The translations under genes were made by a program, and so were the position numbers. A stretch of 64,000 nucleotides of DNA from Algorimicrobium algoritergicola (lineage in GTDB: Bacteria > Bacteroidota > Bacteroidia > Flavobacteriales > Flavobacteriaceae): assembly GCF_008086165.1 (NCBI RefSeq), contig NZ_VSKL01000001.1, positions 744,001 through 808,000 of the forward strand, in the 5' to 3' direction. This document shows, piece after piece, positions 35,970-44,727 of this stretch; within the stretch, counting starts at the first letter, position 1, and each line of letters begins with the position of its first letter. A model generated the notes under the pieces. The model had not been told where the DNA came from, did no database searches, and saw only the letters and a list, made by a program, of their open reading frames with translations.

Positions 35970-36722
35970 TTAATAATCCTTTTTAACAATCGTACTGCTG
36001 GCTTGAGCTGATGGAAACACCAATAAATCGGCAATGTTTACATGAGCTGGTCTGCTAATGGTGAAATAAATAATATCAGCAACATCTTCAGGCTGCAATG
36101 CTTTGTATCCTTTATAAACGGAATTTGCTTGTTCTCCGCCTTTAAAACGGACTTGTGAAAATTCAGTTTCTACCAATCCAGGATTAATGGCGCTAACCTT
36201 AATGCCATGCGGGTTTAAATCTATTCGCATACCTTCTGTAATTGCCAAAACCGCATGTTTACTTGCACAGTAAATATTTCCTTTTGGGTATACTTCCTTT
36301 CCAGCTGATGAACCAATATTAATAATATGACCAGATGTTCGTTCAATCATTTGAGGCATGATTAGCTTGCTTACATAGAGTAAACCTTTTACATTTATAT
36401 CCATCATAGCATCCCAATCATCTGTATTTCCGTCTTGAATAGTATCCAAACCATGGGCATTTCCTGCGTTGTTAATTAGAATGTCAATCTGTTTGAATTC
36501 AGCTGGTAAACTTTCAAAAGCGGTTCGTGCAGCTTCTAGGTTACGCACATCAAAATTTAAAGTATGAACTTCCGTTTGTTTTTGGAGCGCACTTTTTATG
36601 GTATCCAAACGATCTTGTCGTCTGCCGCATAAAATAAGATGAATGCCGTGTTTAGCAAATTCGTGAGCTGTGGCACGACCAATTCCGCTTGTTGCTCCTG
36701 TTATTAAAGCTGTTTTTTTCAT
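35970..36722 (-). CDS. SDR family NAD(P)-dependent oxidoreductase
   Basis: This 250-residue short-chain dehydrogenase has the cofactor loop TGATSGIGRA, the NNAGNAHG structural motif, the catalytic Ser in INIGSSAG, and YCASK (Tyr and Lys). It resembles YdfG-type 3-hydroxy acid dehydrogenases, but the substrate is not certain. It is a complete gene with normal length and no clear operon partner. Confidence 0.9.
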   Translation of the reverse strand: MKKTALITGATSGIGRATAHEFAKHGIHLILCGRRQDRLDTIKSALQKQTEVHTLNFDVRNLEAARTAFESLPAEFKQIDILINNAGNAHGLDTIQDGNTDDWDAMMDINVKGLLYVSKLIMPQMIERTSGHIINIGSSAGKEVYPKGNIYCASKHAVLAITEGMRIDLNPHGIKVSAINPGLVETEFSQVRFKGGEQANSVYKGYKALQPEDVADIIYFTISRPAHVNIADLLVFPSAQASSTIVKKDY

Positions 36723-37054
36723 GTTATAAATATGCTAAAGTCTGAATTTATTAGGGTGTTATTATTTATACTTTATGTATAAAAATACTTATTCAAGCTT
36801 AAAATATATGGGTATATTAAATAATATTTCAATATTAGAATTGAAACTGTAATTTATATAATTGAAATTACTTTAACAAAACCTTAATATTTAGGTTTGG
36901 TTAATTTTAAAATTCTCAAGAACAAGGTTTTATGGAGTTTTTTTTGTTTGATTCAATGAATTCAAATTTATAATGTTAAGCTTTACATATAAGTAAAAAT
37001 CTACTTGTCGTTATTCAACCGTATATATATTGAACCTAAAAAAATAAATCATTT
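36723..37054. other. 332-bp divergent intergenic region
   Basis: It contains no gene. A plus-strand TAGGTTTG at 36892-36899 fits TAnnTTTG but lies 156 bases before the DUF4382 start, so a long leader would follow. No strong hairpin was found. Confidence 0.4.
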
Positions 37055-37867
37055 ATGAAAGCAGTAAAACAGTTTAAAATTTTGATGTTAAGCATTCTAG
37101 CGATAACCTTATTTAATTGTAGTGATAATGATGACACTACGGCGTTAACAGAAGGAAAATCCCAGATATCAGTTAAATTAATGGATAATCCGGGTGATTA
37201 TGACCATGTTTTTGTTGAAGTTATTGATGTTAAAGTAAAAGTTAACGATGCTAGTGAAGGTGAGAATGGATGGATAAGCTTGAGTGCAATTAACACTGGC
37301 GTCTATGATTTACTGGAGCTTACAGGAGGAATAAATGTATTGCTTGTTGATGATTTTGAGATTCCCTCGGGAACATTAAATCAAATAAGATTAATTTTAG
37401 GAGATAATAATTCTGTAGTTATTGATGGTGAGACTTTTCCATTAAATACACCTAGTGCTCAACAATCTGGTTTAAAAATTAAGGTTAATGAAGCTTTAAC
37501 TCCAAACATTCACTACACATTTTTATTAGATTTTGATGTAAGCCAATCCATAGTTGTAGCAGGAAATTCAGGAAATATAAATTTAAAACCGGTTATTCGA
37601 GCAAGTGTTGAAGCTAATTCAGGCGCTTTAAGTGGTAGTATATTACCAGCTGATGTTCAAACAGAAGTAACAGTTAGCAATGGTATTGTAAGCGCTTCTG
37701 CTTATACTGACGCAAATGGAAACTTTATGGTAGTCGGCTTGCCTCAAGGTGTTTATAATGTGACTATTACACCAGATCCAGACTCCGTGTATCAAGAAAT
37801 AATTATCGAAGATGTCGAAATTACTATTGGTCAAACTTTAGATTTAGGACCAATTACTTTGGATTAA
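37055..37867 (+). CDS. DUF4382 domain lipoprotein
   Basis: The 270-residue protein has a lipoprotein signal (LFNCSDNDDT). A DUF4382 domain follows at residues ~35-165 (QISVKLMDNPGDYDHVFVEVIDVKV, LLELTGGINVLL). The last ~80 residues form a carboxypeptidase regulatory-like beta sandwich (SGSILPADVQTEVTV, ASAYTDANGNFMVVGLPQGVYNVTI). Such proteins are found at the surface of Bacteroidota; the ligand is unknown. A strong terminator follows 25 bp downstream. Confidence 0.85.
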   Translation: MKAVKQFKILMLSILAITLFNCSDNDDTTALTEGKSQISVKLMDNPGDYDHVFVEVIDVKVKVNDASEGENGWISLSAINTGVYDLLELTGGINVLLVDDFEIPSGTLNQIRLILGDNNSVVIDGETFPLNTPSAQQSGLKIKVNEALTPNIHYTFLLDFDVSQSIVVAGNSGNINLKPVIRASVEANSGALSGSILPADVQTEVTVSNGIVSASAYTDANGNFMVVGLPQGVYNVTITPDPDSVYQEIIIEDVEITIGQTLDLGPITLD

Positions 37868-37892
37868 TTAAATTTTTATTTAATAATTTGTT

Positions 37893-37928
37893 AAAGTGCA
37901 GCACCATTCGTGCTGCACTTTATTTTTT
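37893..37928 (+). terminator. Rho-independent terminator after DUF4382
   Basis: AAAGTGCAGCA (37893-37903) pairs perfectly with TGCTGCACTTT (37911-37921) around a short loop, followed by TATTTTTT. Confidence 0.9.
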
Positions 37929-38021
37929 AACCAATTATTAACAGCCTGAGAGCAAAAATTTTAACAATTTAGCACTCTTAAAGAAACCCAGTATTTTCGG
38001 GTGTTTTAAATTGAAAAAAGA

Positions 38022-39023
38022 ATGGAAGAAACGCGTACAATTGACATTGCGTCTATTAACGAGAAAATTGAAAAAGAAAGTGCTTTTATCGATTTGCTAA
38101 TGTTTGAAATGAACAAAGTAATTGTTGGACAAAAACACATGCTCGAACGGTTACTAATTGGTCTTTTAGGACAAGGCCATATTTTATTAGAAGGTGTGCC
38201 TGGTTTAGCAAAAACATTAGCTATTAATACCTTATCACAAGCCGTTCATGGCTCTTTTAGTAGAATCCAGTTTACACCAGATTTGTTACCTGCAGATGTT
38301 GTTGGTACCCTAATTTACAACATGAAGGAAAACGATTTCAAGATAAAAAAGGGACCAATCTTCGCTAATTTTGTGTTAGCAGATGAGATTAACCGTGCAC
38401 CTGCAAAAGTACAATCGGCTTTATTAGAAGCCATGCAGGAAAAGCAAGTTACCATTGGTGATGAAACCTTTATTTTAGATAAACCATTTTTAGTAATGGC
38501 AACTATGAACCCGGTTGAGCAAGAAGGAACCTATCCGTTACCTGAAGCGCAAGTGGACCGTTTTATGTTGAAAACAGTTATTGATTATCCGAAAATTGAA
38601 GATGAACAACTCATCATGAGAGCAAACCTTAAAGGTGCTTTCGATAAAGTAAATCCTGTTGTAACGGTAGATCAAATTTTACAAGCTCAAAAAGCGGTTC
38701 GTGAGGTTTACATGGATGAGAAAATTGAAAAATATATTCTCGATATTATTTTCGCAACGCGTTACCCTGAAAAATATAAGTTGGCAGAATTAAAACCACT
38801 TATTTCCTTTGGAGCTTCACCACGTGGAAGTATCAACTTGGCAACAGCTGCAAAATGCTATGCGTTTATCAAGCGTCGTGGTTATGTAATTCCGGAAGAT
38901 GTACGTGCCGTAATTTACGATGTATTGCGCCACAGAATTGGAATTACTTACGAAGCGGAAGCGGAAAATATAACTTCAGAAGATATTATTAGCAAAATTG
39001 TAAATGAGATTGAAGTACCGTAA
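38022..39023 (+). CDS. MoxR-family AAA+ ATPase
   Basis: This 333-residue ATPase has Walker A as GVPGLAKTL, Walker B as VLADEINRAP, and the MoxR signature MATMNPVEQEGTYPLPEAQVDRF. MoxR proteins act as chaperones for von Willebrand-domain partners, which follow here as DUF58, BatA and BatB. It is the first gene of the Bat operon. A ~100 bp gap with CAGT-rich repeats separates it from the DUF58 gene. Confidence 0.93.
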   Translation: MEETRTIDIASINEKIEKESAFIDLLMFEMNKVIVGQKHMLERLLIGLLGQGHILLEGVPGLAKTLAINTLSQAVHGSFSRIQFTPDLLPADVVGTLIYNMKENDFKIKKGPIFANFVLADEINRAPAKVQSALLEAMQEKQVTIGDETFILDKPFLVMATMNPVEQEGTYPLPEAQVDRFMLKTVIDYPKIEDEQLIMRANLKGAFDKVNPVVTVDQILQAQKAVREVYMDEKIEKYILDIIFATRYPEKYKLAELKPLISFGASPRGSINLATAAKCYAFIKRRGYVIPEDVRAVIYDVLRHRIGITYEAEAENITSEDIISKIVNEIEVP

Positions 39024-39037
39024 AATGAGTTTTTAGT

Positions 39038-39121
39038 ATTCAGTTGCAGTAAACAGTTAAAAGGTTTGCTGGAATATGAATACAAGAAAAACTGAAAACT
39101 GCGACTGAACACTGTTTACTG
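39038..39121. repeat. CAGT-rich imperfect inverted repeat between moxR and DUF58
   Basis: CAGTAAACAGT (39047-39057) is the reverse complement of ACTGTTTACTG (39111-39121). Further CAGT and ACTG words (TCAGTTGCAGT at 39040, AACTGCGACTGA near 39096) extend the similarity. The whole gap can fold back on itself. Confidence 0.6.
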
Positions 39122-39126
39122 AAGCG

Positions 39127-39993
39127 ATGGATACAAAAGAATTACTAAAAAAAGTACGAAAAATAGAAATCAAGACACGCAGATTGTCTGATCATATTTT
39201 TGGAGGTGAATACCATTCCACCTTCAAAGGTCGTGGTATGACTTTTAGTGAAGTCCGTCAGTATCAATATGGTGATGATGTTCGGAATATAGACTGGAAT
39301 GTTACCGCAAGAACCAACGAACCACATATTAAGGTTTTTGAAGAAGAACGTGAGCTAACCATGATGCTAATGGTGGATGTATCAGGTTCTGAATTTTTTG
39401 GAACAGACTCCCAATTTAAAAATGAAATCGTTACCGAAATTGCTGCAACTCTAGCCTTTTCTGCAACACAAAATAATGACAAAATCGGTCTGATTTTATT
39501 TTCAGATGCTATAGAACTTTACATTCCACCTAAAAAAGGACGCTCGCATGTTTTACGAATTATCCGTGAACTCATCGAGTTTAAACCACTAAGTCAGAAA
39601 ACTGATATAGCAGAAGCATTGAAGTTTTTATCGAATGTAATGAAACGGAAAGCCATTGTTTTTCTGTTGTCAGATTTTATGGCAGACGATTTTCGTCACA
39701 ATCTAAAAATTGCTGCTGGACGTCATGATATTTCGGGAATTCGTGTGTATGATAGACATGAAGAAAACATGCCAAATTTAGGAATGGTTCAAATGCAAGA
39801 CCAAGAAACTGGCAAAAGTATGTTGGTTAATACCGCATCAAAACGTGTGCGTTTAGGTTATAGTAACTATTATAATGACCGTGTCACCTATTTTAAAGAA
39901 AGTTTTTCCAAATCAGGAGCAGGTGTTATTGATTGTCGTGTGGATGAAAGTTATGTTAAAAAATTATTAGGCTATTTTAAACAAAGAAGCTAA
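39127..39993 (+). CDS. DUF58 domain protein (VWA-like, MoxR partner)
   Basis: The 288-residue cytoplasmic protein has the DUF58 core DHIFGGEYHSTFKGRGMTFSEVR and YGDDVRNIDWNVTARTNEPHIK. A VWA-type MIDAS stretch MVDVSGSEFFG follows, then IGLILFSDAIELYIPPKKG. DUF58 proteins are regular partners of MoxR ATPases. It precedes the BatD-like hybrid by no gap, so it is part of the same operon. Confidence 0.92.
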   Translation: MDTKELLKKVRKIEIKTRRLSDHIFGGEYHSTFKGRGMTFSEVRQYQYGDDVRNIDWNVTARTNEPHIKVFEEERELTMMLMVDVSGSEFFGTDSQFKNEIVTEIAATLAFSATQNNDKIGLILFSDAIELYIPPKKGRSHVLRIIRELIEFKPLSQKTDIAEALKFLSNVMKRKAIVFLLSDFMADDFRHNLKIAAGRHDISGIRVYDRHEENMPNLGMVQMQDQETGKSMLVNTASKRVRLGYSNYYNDRVTYFKESFSKSGAGVIDCRVDESYVKKLLGYFKQRS

Positions 39994-40008
39994 TTGATAT
40001 TACAATTT

Positions 40009-41673
40009 ATGAATCAATATTTACACTATAAGAAACATACAACTTCCGTTTTTGGTTTACCATTAGCAGTTCTGTTTTCTTGTATGTTATGTCTTTTTTC
40101 AGCAGTTTCTGTAGCACAAGTGAAATCGGCTGCCGATGTTTCTGAAATCAAAATTGGCGAGCAAATCACCTTTCAAATAGAAGTAGAAACAGATAGTACA
40201 GATTTAGTTGTTTTTCCTGAAGGCGCAACATTTTTACCTTTAGAAATTATCGAATCCTACGGAATTGATACCACTAAAAACGCAGACAAATTCAATCTGA
40301 TTAAAAAATACGGATTAACACAATTCGACTCTGGATCGTATACCATTCCGAGGCAAAAAATTATTATAAACGATAAAACGCTTTTTACCGATTCGCTTAA
40401 AGTTACAGTGAATCCTGTCATTGTAGATACGCTCAAGCAGGGCTTGTACAATATTAAGCCTATTATTTCAGTTGAAAAAAGCAGTAGCACTTGGTGGAAA
40501 ACGCTACTGATTATTTTACTAGCCGTCGCTTTGGTTGCAGCTTTATTATATTGGTTTGTTTGGCGTAAAAAACCATTAACCGAAGAAGAAAAAATAGCCT
40601 TATTACCACCTTATGATCGTGCTAAATTAGCATTAAAACAATTAGATGAACATCGTTATTTGGAAGAAGATGCGTATAAAGAATACTATTCCGAATTAAC
40701 CCTAGCCATCCGTCGTTATTTAGATGAGAAGGTTTATAACCATGCATTAGAAAGTACCACGGACGAACTTATTTCACGTTTACGCTTATTAAAAGATGGC
40801 AATCAAATTGATTTAAGTCTAGAAACGATTAAGAACCTAGAAAGTATATTTAAGCGAGCCGATTTAGTAAAATTCGCCAAATCTGCACCAGATAAGGAGT
40901 TAGCCAAATTTGATAGAAAAACGATTGATGAAGAAATTGATCACGTAAAAGAAGTTTTACCAGAGCCAAGTGAAGAAGAAAAACTATTAGACGAACAATA
41001 TAAGGAAACACAAGCACGCAAAAAGAAACGTCGAAAAGTAATTATTTCAGCTTTAGTGGTTGTTGGATTATTAGTAGCCACATTTATTGGTTTTGGCTTA
41101 AAGTATGGTTTCAGTTATGTAAAGGATACTTTGCTAGGAAATAGTAGTTTGGAATTATTGGAAGGTAATTGGGTACGCAGTGATTATGGTTTTCCGCCTA
41201 TTATTATTTCAACACCTGAAGTTTTAAAACGCATTCAATTAGATTCTACTCAAGGTGAAAATTCACAAGTAGATTTTACGACATTTAATTATGGCAATTT
41301 AGGGAGTAACTTAAATATCACGTTAAATACGGCTGTATTAAAGAATCAAAAACCTGAAGATTCTATCAATTTAGTTGCCGTTGCAGAAAAAGCCATTCAA
41401 GATTTGGAAAGTAAAGGCGTTACCAACATCATTGTTAAAGATGAAAAATTTGTAACACCTAATAATGCAGAAGGTTTAAAAACCTTTGGTTATGCAAAAT
41501 TTCCAATTGGAAGTTCAGATTCTTTCGTGGAATGTGAATATATATTGTTGCATTTTACAACACAGAATATCATTCAACAAATTATTATTATTTGGCAAAA
41601 AGATGATGAATATGCAACTGAAATGGTCAAGCGTATTGAAAATTCCGTTGAACTAAAACCAACAGCAGAATGA
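40009..41673 (+). CDS. Bat operon membrane protein, BatD-like N terminus with second C-terminal domain
   Basis: The protein of about 554 residues has a signal peptide ending near VSVAQ, then a BatD-like beta domain (SEIKIGEQITFQIEVETDSTD). A membrane helix follows (WWKTLLIILLAVALVAALLYW), then a cytoplasmic DUF4381-like helical part (PPYDRAKLALKQLDEHRYL, LESTTDELISRL). A second helix (IISALVVVGLLVATFIGFG) precedes a C-terminal domain of unknown type (LLEGNWVRSDYGFPPII). The ATG at 40009 is chosen; an in-frame TTG at 39994 is less likely. Its end overlaps the BatA start by 4 bases. Confidence 0.8.
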   Translation: MNQYLHYKKHTTSVFGLPLAVLFSCMLCLFSAVSVAQVKSAADVSEIKIGEQITFQIEVETDSTDLVVFPEGATFLPLEIIESYGIDTTKNADKFNLIKKYGLTQFDSGSYTIPRQKIIINDKTLFTDSLKVTVNPVIVDTLKQGLYNIKPIISVEKSSSTWWKTLLIILLAVALVAALLYWFVWRKKPLTEEEKIALLPPYDRAKLALKQLDEHRYLEEDAYKEYYSELTLAIRRYLDEKVYNHALESTTDELISRLRLLKDGNQIDLSLETIKNLESIFKRADLVKFAKSAPDKELAKFDRKTIDEEIDHVKEVLPEPSEEEKLLDEQYKETQARKKKRRKVIISALVVVGLLVATFIGFGLKYGFSYVKDTLLGNSSLELLEGNWVRSDYGFPPIIISTPEVLKRIQLDSTQGENSQVDFTTFNYGNLGSNLNITLNTAVLKNQKPEDSINLVAVAEKAIQDLESKGVTNIIVKDEKFVTPNNAEGLKTFGYAKFPIGSSDSFVECEYILLHFTTQNIIQQIIIIWQKDDEYATEMVKRIENSVELKPTAE

Positions 41674-42680
41674 TGCTATTTGAAGGAGTCGATTTTTTAG
41701 ATAAACAGTTTTTCTGGCTATTGTTGCTTATACCAATTGCCATAATTTGGTATGTCATAAAACATAACAAACAAACGGCTGAATTAAAAATATCCAGCAT
41801 TAAAGGATTTCAAGCAACACCATCTATACTGCCAAAATTCAGACACATATTATTTGTACTGCGTATGTTGGCATTAGCAGCATTAATTACGGCATTAGCC
41901 AGACCACGTTCGGTAGATGTCAGTACAAAAACGAAAACCACACGAGGTATTGATATTGTTATGGCAATTGATGTGTCCGCAAGTATGTTGGCAAAAGATT
42001 TAAAACCGAATCGTTTAGAAGCTTTAAAAGAAGTGGCTTCAGAATTTATTCAGGGCAGACCAAATGACCGAATCGGGTTGGTAGAATATGCAGGTGAAAG
42101 TTATACCAAAACACCAATTACTAGTGATAAAGCTATTGTATTACGCTCCTTGAAAAGCATAGAATACAACACCATTATTGAAGGCGGAACAGCCATTGGT
42201 ATGGGATTAGCAACAGCCGTAAACCGTTTAAAAGATAGTAAAGCTATTAGTAAAGTCATCATTTTATTAACAGATGGTGTCAATAATTCCGGATTTATAG
42301 ATCCTAAAATTGCGAGCGAATTAGCAGTTGAATTTGGCATAAAAACCTATACTATTGGTTTAGGAACAAATGGTATGGCTTTATCTCCAGTTCGGATGTT
42401 ATCAAATGGGCAATTCCAATATAGTCGTGTGCAAGTGGAAATTGATGAGGTATTACTTCAGCAAATAGCCGATGATACAGGAGGAAAGTATTTCCGTGCA
42501 ACCGATAATGAGAAGTTAAGTGCCATTTATGACGAAATTAATAAGCTAGAAAAAACAGAAGTTGAAGAGTTTAAATTCTATAATTATCAAGAACTGTTTA
42601 GACCATTAGTGTTTTTAGCAGGAATATTATTGCTTTTAGAAATTCTGTTACGCGTAACTGTTTTTAGAAGTTTTGTCTAA
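41670..42680 (+). CDS. batA: BatA, VWA-domain membrane protein
   Basis: The 336-residue protein has two N-terminal membrane helices. A von Willebrand A domain follows with MIDAS DxSxS as AIDVSASMLAKD, plus ILLTDGVNNSG. A C-terminal helix (LVFLAGILLLLEILL) ends the protein. It belongs to the Bacteroides aerotolerance (Bat) set and follows the BatD-like protein with a 4-base overlap. The exact envelope role is unsettled; Bat proteins are linked to stress tolerance. Confidence 0.9.
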   Translation: MMLFEGVDFLDKQFFWLLLLIPIAIIWYVIKHNKQTAELKISSIKGFQATPSILPKFRHILFVLRMLALAALITALARPRSVDVSTKTKTTRGIDIVMAIDVSASMLAKDLKPNRLEALKEVASEFIQGRPNDRIGLVEYAGESYTKTPITSDKAIVLRSLKSIEYNTIIEGGTAIGMGLATAVNRLKDSKAISKVIILLTDGVNNSGFIDPKIASELAVEFGIKTYTIGLGTNGMALSPVRMLSNGQFQYSRVQVEIDEVLLQQIADDTGGKYFRATDNEKLSAIYDEINKLEKTEVEEFKFYNYQELFRPLVFLAGILLLLEILLRVTVFRSFV

Positions 42681-42730
42681 ATTAAAATGTAGTAAGAATA
42701 AAAATTAAAAGATTCCCATTTTCATGGGAA

Positions 42731-43774
42731 ATGAATATGTATCAATTAGAAGAAAAAATATGGTTTTGGGTATTAGCAGTTATTCCGGTAATTATGCTCC
42801 TATATGTGGTGCTTCAATTTTGGAAAAAACGCGCTCAAAATAAGTTTGCCGATAAACGCTTATTAAAACGCTTAAGTCCAAACCAATCTGGATTCAAAAC
42901 CGTTTTAAAAGTACTCGTTTTAAGTTTGGCATTTGCTTGTTTAGCCATAGCATTGGTAAACCCTAAAATTGGAACCAAATTAGAAACTGTAAAGCGTGAA
43001 GGCGTAGATATTGTTTTTGCAGTGGATGTTTCCAAAAGTATGTTAGCCGAAGATATTGCGCCTAACCGTTTAGAAAAATCAAAACAACTAGTCACGCAAA
43101 TCATCAATAACTTGGCTGGAGATCGTGTGGGAATTATTGCTTATGCTGGAAAAGCCTTTCCGCAATTGCCTATTACAACGGATTATGCGTCTGCAAAAAT
43201 GTTTTTGCAAGGTATGAATACGGATATGTTGTCATCTCAAGGAACCGCTATTAATGAAGCTATTGAACTTTCTAAAACCTATTATGATGATGAGCAACAA
43301 ACCAATCGTGTTTTAATTATTATTTCAGATGGTGAAGATCATTCTGAATTATCACAAAATGTGGCAGCAGAAGCCAACGAAGAAGGAATCAGGATTTTTA
43401 CTATTGGCGTTGGTGATGCAAAAGGTGGACCAATTCCTATTAAAAGAAATGGTGTTGTTCTTAATTATAAGAAGGACAATAAAGGTGAAACGGTTATTAC
43501 AAAGTTGGATGAAAATAATTTGAAGAAGATTGCCGAAGAAGCCAACGGATCCTATATAAACGGACGAAATACAAACGACGTGATAGAACAGATTACCGAT
43601 ATTTTAAACGGTATGGATAAACAAGAATATGAAGCCAAGCAATTTGCAGATTTTAAAGATCAATTTCAATGGTTTTTAGGCTTTGCCATTTTCTTCTTAT
43701 TTATAGATGTTTTCTTACTAGAACGTAAAACGGCTTGGTTAAAACGTCTCAATTTATTCAATGAAAACTTTTAA
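42731..43774 (+). CDS. batB: BatB, VWA-domain membrane protein
   Basis: The 347-residue paralog of BatA has the same plan: N-terminal helices (FWVLAVIPVIMLLYVVL and LKVLVLSLAFACLAIAL), MIDAS as AVDVSKSMLAED with ISDGEDHSE, and a C-terminal helix (FLGFAIFFLFIDVFLLE). It follows BatA after 50 bp and precedes the TPR protein BatC. BatA and BatB are thought to form a complex with the other Bat proteins. Confidence 0.9.
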   Translation: MNMYQLEEKIWFWVLAVIPVIMLLYVVLQFWKKRAQNKFADKRLLKRLSPNQSGFKTVLKVLVLSLAFACLAIALVNPKIGTKLETVKREGVDIVFAVDVSKSMLAEDIAPNRLEKSKQLVTQIINNLAGDRVGIIAYAGKAFPQLPITTDYASAKMFLQGMNTDMLSSQGTAINEAIELSKTYYDDEQQTNRVLIIISDGEDHSELSQNVAAEANEEGIRIFTIGVGDAKGGPIPIKRNGVVLNYKKDNKGETVITKLDENNLKKIAEEANGSYINGRNTNDVIEQITDILNGMDKQEYEAKQFADFKDQFQWFLGFAIFFLFIDVFLLERKTAWLKRLNLFNENF

Positions 43775-43845
43775 AATATTACAGAAGAATTTATAAAATA
43801 TTTAACGCATTAACAGTCAGTAGTTTTATACTTTTAAAGGCACCA

Positions 43846-44679
43846 ATGAGAAACCTATTTTTTTACATATTCGCCCTAATTTCGGTCGCTTCTTTTTCGC
43901 AAGAAGAAGATAAAGCTGCCCAATTAAAAGCCGCTAAAAATGCGAACGATCTCGTCTTTGAAGGAAATGACCTTTTAGGAAATGACGATTTCGTTTCTGC
44001 TGAAATGGCTTACCGTGAGGCTATCTCTGAATCTTCAACGGAAACTGTAGGAGTTTATAATTTAGGAACGTCGCAAATTCTAGAAGGTAATTTAGAAGAA
44101 GCCTTATACCAATTGCAAAAATCAGCTAAAGCAGCCACATCTAAATCTGAAAAACATCAAGCCTTTCATAATATTGGAAATATATTAATGACCAATAAAA
44201 AATGTAAAGAAGCTGTTGAAGCTTACAAAAATGCATTGCGAAACAATCCAACAGATGATGAATCGCGATACAATTTAGCATTAGCACAAGATTGTGCCAA
44301 GCAACAGGAAGACCAAAATCAGGACGATAAAAAGGACGAAGATCAAGATAAACAAGACGAAAATAAGGATCAGGACAAGGACAAAGATAAAGACGACCAG
44401 AAAGATAAAGGCGATCAAGATAAAAAGGAAGGCGACGACAAAGAGGATGAAGATGGCAAGCCTAAAGATGATGAACAAGACAAAGGCAAAGAAAATCAAG
44501 ATCCTGGAAAAGATAAGGAGCAGCAACCACCACCACCACAGCCTCAACCTGGACAAATGTCACCACAGCAAATGAAAAACCTGTTAGAAGCTATGAACAA
44601 TCAAGAATCTAAAGTGCAGGAAAAAATGAATGCTGAGAAACAGAAAGGCGTTAAAGTTCAAACTGAAAAAGATTGGTAA
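43846..44679 (+). CDS. batC: BatC, TPR protein with highly charged tail
   Basis: The 277-residue protein has a signal peptide. TPR repeats occupy residues ~30-150 (DDFVSAEMAYREAISES, CKEAVEAYKNALRNNPTDDESRYNLALA). About 75 residues of nearly pure Lys, Asp, Glu and Gln follow (from ~155), then QQPPPPQPQPGQ. Charged tails are typical of BatC. The low-complexity tract produces long meaningless open frames on other frames and the opposite strand. Confidence 0.88.
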   Translation: MRNLFFYIFALISVASFSQEEDKAAQLKAAKNANDLVFEGNDLLGNDDFVSAEMAYREAISESSTETVGVYNLGTSQILEGNLEEALYQLQKSAKAATSKSEKHQAFHNIGNILMTNKKCKEAVEAYKNALRNNPTDDESRYNLALAQDCAKQQEDQNQDDKKDEDQDKQDENKDQDKDKDKDDQKDKGDQDKKEGDDKEDEDGKPKDDEQDKGKENQDPGKDKEQQPPPPQPQPGQMSPQQMKNLLEAMNNQESKVQEKMNAEKQKGVKVQTEKDW

Positions 44680-44727
44680 TTCGGTTATAAAATAGTTAGA
44701 AGAAATAGAAGCGGATAGAACGATATC

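Noticed and set aside
44281-44575. Long open frames opposite and beside batC, with hydrophobic or Lys-rich products
   Set aside because: They are shadows of the low-complexity charged tract in batC; composition is extreme and no start signals are present.
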